Assembly: GCA_016584305.1 (NCBI GenBank)
Contig: JACEEZ010020397.1
Coordinates: 1 to 64,000 of the forward strand
Direction: 5' to 3'
DNA from: Chionoecetes opilio
Lineage: Eukaryota; Arthropoda; Malacostraca; Decapoda; Majidae
Length of the DNA stretch: 64,000 nt
Position 1 is the first letter of the stretch; each line of letters begins with the position of its first letter. Under the pieces are notes generated by a model. It searched no databases. It saw only the letters and a program-made list of their open reading frames with translations, and was not told the origin of the DNA. A program made the position numbers and the translations under genes. Positions 54,718 to 64,000 of this stretch are shown one piece after another.

Positions 54718-54954
54718 TATGAAAACCCCCAGAAAAGTAACATATTTCTTCCTACAAACTTTTTCTTATCGTTACCAGAGTGCTGCCAGCAAAGGGAAGA
54801 GAGGGAAAACATTATTTATGAAAAGATATACCATTCTTTTAAATATTTGTACACAGCATACTACATAGACAAAGCAACACAGGATGAAGAAACGTATAGC
54901 TATTCCGTGTAGGTTACTACACATACTCTACTTATACAAAAGAAAACAAGTTAC

Positions 54955-55150
54955 ATTCTTGGCACTAAAAATTGTTTCGTACTCAAACATTTTTGGCACT
55001 CAAAAATAATTTGGCACAAATTTTTTGGCACTCAAAAAATTTTGGCACAACCTTTTTGGCACTCAAAATTTTTGACACTCAAACTTTTCGGCACTCAAAA
55101 TTTTTGCCACTCAAACATTTCTGGCACAAACATTTTTGGCACTCACAATT
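54955..55150 (+). repeat. short minisatellite TTTTTGGCACTCAAAA
   Basis: About ten degenerate copies of a roughly 19-bp unit with core TTGGCACTCAAA. Confidence 0.85.
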
Positions 55151-55199
55151 GTTTATATTTTCATTAATTATTTATTATTAATCTATTTTTAAGTAATTA

Positions 55200-55800
55200 T
55201 AGAATGGGGGAGAGGTGCCCCCTACAACCCCCCTATATTACCCCCGCCCTGGACCCCCAAAAATATTATTAACCTAACCTCACTATAACCTAACCGAACC
55301 TTACCAATAACCTTCTAGCGAGACCTAAGGGCGAGAAAGAACTAGAATTTTACCAGGTTAGGTTAGGTTATTTTAAGGTTAGGTTAGTAAAAAAAATTTC
55401 CCTTACCTTTCCCCCACTTTATAATTACGTGTTAGAGGTATCTGAAGGGATCTGTGAAGGTCTGGAGGAAAAAACCACTAGTAAGGGCGGGAAAGGACTC
55501 TAGAATGTTACCAATTTTATGGCCATGGTTCTTTTGTATAAAATGACCAGCACTAAATTTGATTTTTAATGATGTATAGGTTGTCATGCTTTGAGAAACT
55601 TCATCTTTGGCCAATGGCAGTGCACCACCGGCCGTCATAATGGTTTTTGCCTATAACTTCTTGTAGGTTGATTTTTGGACCATGGTTCTTTTGTAATAAA
55701 TGATCAGCATTAAATGTGGGTTCCAATAATGTATCGGTTTGCATGTTTTGAGAAACTTAATTGTTGGCCTGTGGGAGGGTCCGCCATTAGGGATTTTGTC
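55200..55800. repeat. repeat region with CCTAA/TTAGG blocks and a tandem duplication
   Basis: CCTAACC (55273-55315) and GGTTAGG (55350-55385) blocks face each other. 55517-55632 and 55670-55785 are diverged tandem copies (CCATGGTTCTTTTGTA, ATGATGTATAGGTT, TTTTGAGAAACTT). AAGGGCGGGAAAGGACTCTA at 55483 recurs at 58394. Confidence 0.7.
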
Positions 55801-56154
55801 CGAAAAGGCAGTTTGTCAAGGGGTTCCAGTTTGGCATATTTCCCAATGTAATGTACACTCTCTACAGATACTTCCTACCAAGTTTCGTGATTTCTTTACA
55901 AAATGAACGATTCCGAGTCTAACTAGCCCTACTATTGTAATATGAAGGGAATATGAGTCTGGAATATTTACCTCAGAAAGTGACAGGACGAAGCCTTCAC
56001 ACGTAGATCACCAGGTAGGCACATACAAGCCACCAGGACCATTGTTACAAGCACAGGTGGGCTGGAAAGGTAGAAAACACGCCTGATTAGACATGGTGCG
56101 AGTTATAAGAGGTTGGAAAGGATGTAAAAGGAAGGAAAGAGATTAATGTCTTAC

Positions 56155-56272
56155 CCCACTGTCCCACGCCTGCCATTGTTGACTTGTTGTGTTCAATGGC
56201 GGGGGAACTCGACCCACCAACGCCAGATTCATAATGCTCCACGTACTGCTTCACTCTGTTTCCCTTCATTAG
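56155..56272 (-). CDS. candidate internal exon, unknown gene
   Basis: 118 nt between acceptor TTCTTATAG and the strong donor GGG|GTAAGA. It encodes LMKGNRVKQYVEHYESGVGG, then SSSPAIEHNKSTMAGVGQWG. The composition is protein-like and no repeat match was seen in this window. It does not match any TBC1D9 segment I know. Family not recognised. Confidence 0.38.
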
Positions 56273-57336
56273 CTATAAGAAAAGTGCAATAATATGTAAT
56301 TTTGTATCTTTCTGTATCTATGCTGCTACCAAAAGCGAAAATATGGTAGCGAAATCTGTAAGTGAAAAATACAGTGTGAGTTTTCAATGTGTATCGGCTA
56401 TTTTTTAGATTTTGTGTTCATTCATTAAAAAAAAATTCTATACTCTATCATGCATGGGTTGAAAGAAGTTTTTTGTTAAGATATAAAGGAGGAAATTGGC
56501 TGTTTGGGTCTTTGTTAGTCGTGAGTCCTCTGTTTTCTAGGGTCTATTTAAAATAATAATAAAATAATAAAAATGCTGCAGTTTACCTATACCTCCTCTA
56601 GGCTACTGTTTACCTCTAATAAAGCCTACATAAGTACTGTGTAATGAAGGTACTCTACTATTTACCTCCACCCCAAGCCTCCCAAACTTGCCATAAACGC
56701 TATAATACTATCAGTCACACCAAAAATAACAAATGTTTAAACGTATAGCAAAATATTTAGCTTAGTTTGCCTTTAAAAAAAAAAGTGGGGATTTCATTCA
56801 AGGGTTTCTTTATATGCACCATTATCATCTATCTTTTGTGTATGTATTACTGAGTATTATATTTCTATCAAACTTCTATTTTGGCTATTTTGAAAGCATA
56901 AATCCATATATATGAAATAAGAAAAAAGTTGAGTTCGTTGTCGATGAAAACAAAAAATTCTCACTGTTTTGGCGCGAACGAGAAAATGTAAACAAACCAC
57001 AGAAAGTGATAGAAAAGTACGCAAAACATAGGAAAACAGGATAAATTAAGTGAAGAAAGGCTAAGTGTATGAATATAAGTCAAGGTAAATAAGCTTGGAG
57101 TAGCTGGGGAAGGATTTACGAAGCGATAACAGGCGAGATGAATAATAAATAAGAAGAAACAACAGACTGAGGGAAGATTTGCCAACTTCACTGTTGCTGT
57201 TCGTGGTGAGTTCAATGGTGATGTTTACTGTTCTATTGTTAGTCATACGTACACAGGAGTTATTGTTATGATAAGGTGTGTGGCTATGATTAGAGCTATT
57301 GTTAATGTTATGATTAGTTTTATCGATGAAAAGGTA

Positions 57337-57547
57337 CGGTCATTTCGCCCACATGTAAGAGTCAATTCGCCCACTCTTAAGTCAATTCGCCCACACGTTC
57401 CATGTCACGTCCACTGAGCAGTTAACAAGTGAGAGGTAAATGAACCACCAGTAACCTTGGGCGAAATGACTCCATAGTGTGGGCGAATTGACCTGTGGGC
57501 GAAATGACTCCATGGTGTGGCGAAATGGCATGTGGGCGAAATGACCG
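57337..57547. mobile_element. MITE with GGTCATTTCGCCCACATG ends
   Basis: The perfect inverted ends CGGTCATTTCGCCCACATG and their complement enclose further TCAATTCGCCCAC / GTGGGCGAATTGA copies in both orientations, so the whole 211 bp can fold. Confidence 0.83.
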
Positions 57548-57778
57548 ATAAGATAACGGGTGGTCGAAGGTCTGTTCTAAACCGTACCTAGTTCATTGTG
57601 TTAGTCTGCCTATTCAGTGCGTATGCTTAGTGACTTATTTATTACGGTAAAACTGCTGTATAAGACAACACTCCCTAGTTACTATAGTACTTGTCTGACC
57701 TAAATGGAGCCCCCCCCCGCTAGTTCACTAACCTAACCTAACTGAGAGGGCACAGACCACCCTTAGGTTGTTTTTCGG

Positions 57779-58130
57779 TCTTATTCCAGATGAACACCGA
57801 ATTCACTTTGGTGGACGAAACTATATATTTTTCTGGTGAGTTTTTATGTTTTGAATGAATCTGCTAACCGTTTCTGTCACAAATCATTTTTTTTTTTTTT
57901 TTTTAAGGTTAAGGTTAGGTATAGGTCAGGAGGTCAGGTTAGGTTTGGTATAGGTTAGGTTCGGTTAGGTTCTATTTGTTTTTTTGTCATTTTTGTGGCA
58001 AAAAGAAGAAAAAAAGTGATTTGCGACAGAAACAGTTAGCAGATTCATTCAAAACACATCAAAACTCACCAGAAAATAATAGTTTCGTTCACCAAAGGAA
58101 GTTCGGTGTTCATCTGGAAATTTACCTATT
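57779..58130. repeat. foldback with TTAGG-type core
   Basis: 57785-57887 and 58020-58126 are inverted copies (TTCCAGATGAACACCGAATT / GAAGTTCGGTGTTCATCTGG; AATCTGCTAACCGTTTCTGT / ACAGAAACAGTTAGCAGATT). Between them lies GGTTAGG-type sequence (57905-57975). The right arm matches 25870-25931 plus 26476-26518, where it is split by the hAT-like insertion. Confidence 0.82.
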
Positions 58131-58149
58131 TTTTTTATTTGCGACGGCT

Positions 58150-58225
58150 GTTGTAGGGGTTAGAAATACTGCAAATGATTAGATCTACAAGTTGAGGACT
58201 TATAAGTACGTGCCTTGTATAAAAT
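58150..58225 (-). repeat. repeat block shared with 25735-25800
   Basis: GTAGGGGTTAGAAATACTGC ... TACAAGTTGAGGAC ... AAGTACGTGCCTTGTA is the inverse of 25735-25800. The same three blocks therefore occur at both loci in a different arrangement. Confidence 0.75.
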
Positions 58226-58562
58226 GTCATTAAACTGCAGCAGAAACCTTAAGTGTCATCTAGCTATTAAATGTATGGCTATTATTAATTAGAACTGGGC
58301 TATTCCTACACGTCTTATTATTGATTTCGTTTATGGTTCCTGATGTGTTTTCTATATATTTATATTATCTGTGTATTTTTTCTTTGTACTAATAAGGGCG
58401 GGAAAGGACTCTAGATTTGACCTTTTTCTGGACAGGGTGACTTCCAGCGGTAGGAATTTCTGTCTCCCTAGTGTGCTGTGTGTTCCCTGGCCTCCTGTCT
58501 ACCCACTGTCTCCTGGCCTCTCTGTCACTGTCTCCTGGCCTCTCTGTCCTACCGTCACCACC

Positions 58563-58586
58563 ATGGGCAGGACTAAGAACACGAAG
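58563..58586 (+). CDS. candidate first coding exon MGRTKNTK
   Basis: CACCACCATGG is an ideal start context. Eight codons (MGRTKNTK) follow, then the donor ACGAAG|GTGAGG. The 150 bp upstream is pyrimidine-rich with duplicated CTGTCTCCTGGCCTCTCTGT and could be a 5' UTR. The next exon would lie beyond the window, past the 29-bp array. Gene not identified. Confidence 0.4.
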
Positions 58587-58707
58587 GTGAGGTATTGCTG
58601 CACTCAACTCACCCTTGTTATTACTACCATTACTATTACTACCATTATTATCATTACTGTTATTGGTGTATGGATCTATATTTATGTATGGAATATTTTC
58701 ACATGCT

Positions 58708-58751
58708 AGGTTTGGTTAGGTTAGTTTGAGGGTTAGGTTAGGTTAGGTTAC
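58708..58751 (+). repeat. interstitial TTAGG block at array edge
   Basis: GGTTTGGTTAGG, then GGGTTAGGTTAGGTTAGGTT, ending exactly where the 29-bp minisatellite begins. Confidence 0.85.
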
Positions 58752-61700
58752 TAATAGAAAAAGTCCGGAATTCTGAATATAATAGAAAAAGTCCGGAATC
58801 CATAAATATAGGTAATAGAAAAAGTCAGGAATTCATAAATATAATAGAAAAAGTCAGGAATTCATAAATATAATAGAAAAAGTCAGGAATTGATAAATAT
58901 AATAGAAAAAGTCAGGAATCCATAAATATAGGTAATATAAAAAGTCAGGAATTGATAAATATAATAGAAAAAGTCAGGAATACATACATAAATATAGGTA
59001 ATAGAAAAAGTCAGGAATTGATAAATATAATAGAAAAAGTCAGGAATACATACATAAATATAGGTAATAGAAAAAGTCAGGAATTGATAAATATAATAGA
59101 AAAAGTCAGGAATACATACATAAATATAGGTAATAGAAAAAGTCAGGAATTGATAAATATAATAGAAAAAGTCAGGAATACATACATAAATATAGGTAAT
59201 AGAAAAAGTCAGGAATTGATAAATATAATAGAAAAAGTCAGGAATACATACATAAATATAGGTAATAGAAAAAGTCAGGAATTGATAAATATAATAGAAA
59301 AAGTCAGGAATAACATACATAAATATAGGTAATAGAAAAAGTCAGGAATTGATAAATATAATAGAAAAAGTCAGGATACATACATAAATATAGGTAATAG
59401 AAAAAGTCAGGAATTGATAAATATAATAGAAAAAGTCAGGAATACATACATAAATATAGGTAATAGAAAAAGTCAGGAATTGATAAATATAATAGAAAAA
59501 GTCGGAATACATACATAAATATAATAGAAAAAAGTCAGGAATTGATAAATATAATAGAAAAAGTCAGGAATCCATAAATATAGGTAATAGAAAAAGTCAG
59601 GAATTGATAAATATAATAGAAAAAGTCAGGAATACATACATAAATATAATAGAAAAAGTCAGGAATTGATAAATATAATAGAAAAAGTCAGGAATACATA
59701 CATAAATATAATAGAAAAAGTCAGGAATTGATAAATATAATAGAAAAAGTCAGGAATACATACATAAATATAATAGAAAAAGTCAGGAATTGATAAATAT
59801 AATAGAAAAAGTCAGGAATCCATAAATATAGGTAATAGAAAAAGTCAGGAATTGATAAATATAATAGAAAAAGTCAGGAATACATACATAAATATAATAG
59901 AAAAAGTCAGGAATTCATAAATATAATAGAAAAAGTCAGGAATCCATAAATATAATAGAACAAGTCAGGAATTCATAAATATAATAGAAAAAGTCAGGAA
60001 TCCATAAATATAATAGAACAAGTCAGGAATTCATAAATATAATAGAAAAAGTCAGGAATTCATAAATATAATAGAAAAAGTCAGGAATTCATAAATATAA
60101 TAGAAAAAGTCAGGAATCCATAAATATAATAGAAAAAGTCAGGAATTCATAAATATAATAGAAAATCAGGAATTGATAAATATAATAGAAAAAGTCAGGA
60201 ATACATACATAAATATAATAGAAAAAGTCAGGAATTGATAAATATAATAGAAAAAGTCAGGAATCCATAAATATAGGTAATAGAAAAAGTCAGGAATTGA
60301 TAAATATAATAGAAAAAGTCAGGAATACATAAATATAATAGAAAAAGTCAGGAATTGATAAATATAATAGAAAAAGTCAGGAATCCATAAATATAATAGA
60401 AAAAGTCAGGAATTCATAAATATAATAGAAAAAGTCAGGAATTCATAAATATAATAGAAAAAGTCAGGAATCCATAAATATAATAGAAAAAGTCAGGAAT
60501 TCATAAATATAATAGAAAAAGTCAGGAATTGATAAATATAATAAAAAAGTCGGAATAATACATAATATAATAGAAAAAGTCAGGAATTGATAAATATAAT
60601 AGAAAAAGTCAGGAATTCATAAATATAATAGAAAAAGTCAGGAATTCATAAATATAATAGAAAAAGTCAGGAATCCATAAATATAATAGAAAAAGTCAGG
60701 AATTCATAAATATAATAGAAAAAGTCAGGAATTCATAAATATAATAGAAAAAGTCAGGAATACATACATAAATATAATAGAAAAAGTCAGGAATTGATAA
60801 ATATAATAGAAAAAGTCAGGAATTCATAAATATAATAGAAAAAGTCAGCAATTCATAAATATAATAGAAAAAGTCAGGAATCCATAAATATAATAGAAAA
60901 AGTCAGGAATCCATAAATATAATAGAAAAAGTCAGGAATACATAAATATAATAGAAAAAGTCAGGAATTCATAAATATAATAGAAAAAGTCAGGAATACA
61001 TACATAAATATAATAGAAAAAGTCAGGAATCCATAAAAATAATAGAAAAAGTCAGGAATACATACATAAATATAATATAAAAAGTCAGGAATTCATAAAT
61101 ATAATAGAAAAAGTCAGGAATTGATAAATATAATAGAAAAAGTCAGGAATTGATAAATATAATAGAAAAAGTCAGGAATTGATAAATATAATAGAAAAAG
61201 TCAGGAATACATACATAAATATAATAGAAAAAGTCAGGAATCCATAAATATAATAGAAAAAGTCAGGAATTCATAAATATAATAGAAAAAGTCAGGAATT
61301 CATAAATATAATAGAAAAAGTCAGGAATCCATAAATATAATAGAAAAAGTCAGGAATTCATAAATATAATAGAAAAAGTCAGGAATTGATAAATATAATA
61401 GAAAAAGTCAGGAATACATACATAAATATAATAGAAAAAGTCAGGAATTGATAAATATAATAGAAAAAGTCAGGAATTCATAAATATAATAGAAAAAGTC
61501 AGGAATTCATAAATATAATAGAAAAAGTCAGGAATCCATAAATATAATAGAAAAAGTCAGGAATTCATAAATATAATAGAAAAAGTCAGGAATTCATAAA
61601 TATAATAGAAAAAGTCAGGAATACATACATAAATATAATAGAAAAAGTCAGGAATTGATAAATATAATAGAAAAAGTCAGGAATTCATAAATATAATAGA

Positions 61701-64000
61701 AAAAGTCAGGAATTCATAAATATAATAGAAAAAGTCAGGAATCCATAAATATAATAGAAAAAGTCAGGAATCCATAAATATAATAGAAAAAGTCAGGAAT
61801 ACATAAATATAATAGAAAAAGTCAGGAATCCATAAATATAATAGAAAAAGTCAGGAATACATAAATATAATAGAAAAAGTCAGGAATTCATAAATATAAT
61901 AGGAAAAGTCAGGAATTCATAAATATAATAGAAAAAGTCAGGAATTCATAAATATAATAGAAAAAGTCAGGAATACATAAATATAATAGAAAAAGTCAGG
62001 AATACATAAATATAATAGAAAAAGTCAGGAATTCATAAATATAATAGAAAAAGTCAGGAATTCATAAATATAATAGAAAAAGTCAGGAATCCATAAATAT
62101 AATAGAAAAAGTCAGGATTTCATAAATATAATAGAAAAAGTCAGGATTTCATAAATATAATAGAAAAAGTCAGGAATCCATAAATATAATAGAAAAAGTC
62201 AGGAATACATAAATATAATAGAAAAAGTCAGGAATTCATAAATATAATAGAAAAAGTCAGGAATACATAAATATAATAGAAAAAGTCAGGAATTCATAAA
62301 TATAATAGAAAAAGTCAGGAATACATAAATATAATAGAAAAAGTCAGAAATACATAAATATAATAGAAAAAGTCAGGAATACATGAATATAATAGAAAAA
62401 GTCAGGAATTCATAAATATAGAAAAAGTCAGGAATACATAAATATAATAGAAAAAGTCAGGAATCCATAAATATAATAGAAAAAGTCAGGAATTCATAAA
62501 TATAATAGAAAAAGTCAGGAATTCATAAATATAATAGAAAAAGTCAGGAATACATAAATATAATAGAAAAAGTCAGGAATCCATAAATATAATAGAAAAA
62601 GTCAGGAATCCATAAATATAATAGAAAAAGTCAGGAATTCATAAATATAATAGAAAAAGTCAGGAATTCATAAATATAATAGAAAAAGTCAGGAATTCAT
62701 AAACATAATAGAAAAAGTCAGGAATCCATAAATATAATAGAAAAAGTCAGGAATTCATAAATATAATAGAAAAAGTCAGGAATTCATAAATATAATAGAA
62801 AAAGTCAGGAATACATACATAAATATAATAGAAAAAGTCAGGAATCCATAAATGTAATAGAAAAAGTCAGGAATACATAAATATAATAGAAAAAGTCAGG
62901 AATCCATAAATATAATAGAAAAAGTCAGGAATTCATAAATATAATAGAAAAAGTCAGGAATCCATAAATATAATAGAAAAAGTCAGGAATTCATAAATAT
63001 AATAGAAAAAGTCAGGAATACAAATATATAATAGAAAAAGTCATTAATCCATAAATATAATAGAAAAAGTCAGGAATTCATAAATATAATAGAAAAAGTC
63101 AGGAATTCATAAATATAATAGAAAAAGTCAGGAATTCATAAATATAATAGAAAAAGTCAGGAATACATAAATATAATAGAAAAAGTCAGGAATTCATAAA
63201 TATAATAGAAAAAGTCAGGAATACATAAATATAATAGAAAAAGTCAGGAATCCATAAATATAATAGAAAAAGTCAGGAATTCATAAATATAATAGAAAAA
63301 GTCAGGAATTCATAAATATAATAGAAAAAGTCAGGAATTCATATATATAATAGAAAAAGTCAGGAATTCATAAATATAATAGAAAAAGTCAGGATCCATA
63401 AATATAATAGAAAAGTCAGGAATTCATAAATATAATAGAAAAAGTCAGGAATTCATAAATATAATAGAAAAAGTCAGGAATACATACATAAATATAATAG
63501 AAAAAGTCAGGAATCCATAAATATAATAGAAAAAGTCAGGAATACATAAATATAATAGAAAAAGTCAGGAATCCATAAATATAATAGAAAAAGTCAGGAA
63601 TACATAAATATATAGAAAAGTCAGGAATTCATAAATATATAGAAAAGTCAGGAATCCATAAATATAATAGAAAAAGTTAGGAATTCATAAATATAATAGA
63701 AAAAGTCAGGAATCCATAAATATAATAGAAAAAGTCAGGAATCCATAAATATAATAGAAAAAGTCAGGAATACATAAATATAATAGAAAAAGTCAGGAAT
63801 CCATAAATATAATAGAAAAAGTCAGGAATTCATAAATATAATAGAAAAAGTCAGGAATACATAAATATAATAGAAAAAGTCAGGAATCCATAAATATAAT
63901 AGAAAAAGTCAGGAATACATAAATATAATAGAAAAAGTCAGGAATTCATAAATATAATAGAAAAAGTCAGGAATTCATAAATATAATAGAAAAAGTCAGG
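58752..64000 (+). repeat. 29-bp minisatellite, over 5.2 kb, runs off the window
   Basis: The unit is AATAGAAAAAGTCAGGAAT plus TCATAAATAT, about 180 copies. At 58975-59480 a 66-bp dimer (a 37-bp ACATACATAAATATAGGT form plus a 29-bp GATAAATAT form) repeats as a higher-order unit. After about 59900 simple 29-bp monomers dominate. The right edge is not in the window. Confidence 0.96.

Noticed and set aside
58752..64000. CRISPR array
   Set aside because: The 29-bp repeats are directly contiguous with no unique spacers, there are no cas genes, and the window is eukaryotic.

Overview
This is a eukaryotic nuclear window, most probably from a decapod crustacean (crab, crayfish or shrimp). The evidence is spliced genes with GT-AG introns, short TTAGG blocks of the arthropod telomere type, LINE 3' ends with tails I recognise from decapod genomes, many DNA-transposon MITEs, and a very high minisatellite load. 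By eye about half of the window is tandem repeat. No bacterial, phage, CRISPR, rRNA or tRNA features were seen.

Positions 1171-18731 (+) hold the best gene: 14 coding exons of a PEAK1/PRAG1-family scaffold pseudokinase of about 2,130 residues. A large disordered N-terminal exon carries a CxxCFK...H motif and several YxxP and NxxY tyrosine motifs. Proline-rich exons follow, and then the helix-pseudokinase-helix module (exons 10-14). Every intron has good GT-AG ends and most introns are filled by a different microsatellite or minisatellite. Three exons each seem to lack one base, and the first exon has a compensated pair of frame changes, so the consensus probably contains base errors.

Positions 18732-24350 are a chain of minisatellites directly 3' of that gene, including a 4.1 kb array of a 20-bp unit. 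Positions 24350-26520 hold transposon-derived sequence, including a clean 536-bp TIR element with an 8-bp target duplication and a TTAGG core. Positions 26521-38690 are one 12.2 kb array of a 16-bp unit. Its right flank is an interspersed repeat whose second copy (48835-49255) carries only two units, so that copy looks like the unexpanded state.

Positions 39150-45520 are a dense transposon graveyard. It contains a nearly intact Tc1/mariner DD37E element with TIRs, TA duplications and one in-frame stop, a piggyBac-type MITE, a pogo-like MITE and three long foldback hairpins. Positions 45681-47755 (-) carry four exons of a TBC1D9-type Rab GTPase-activating protein with both catalytic finger motifs but broken reading frames. 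Positions 48835-50047 are a 1.2 kb TIR element. Positions 50102-54717 are a 21-bp minisatellite lying inside an inverted-repeat element.

Positions 54950-58750 are mostly repeats, with one orphan candidate exon on the minus strand (56155-56272) and a candidate initiator exon on the plus strand (58563-58586). The possible first intron of the latter opens into a 29-bp minisatellite that runs off the window end. The two recognisable genes belong to signalling (PEAK scaffold) and membrane traffic (RabGAP), and nothing in the sequence links them functionally. The strongest unusual theme is repeated growth of kilobase minisatellites from, or inside, mobile elements and introns.
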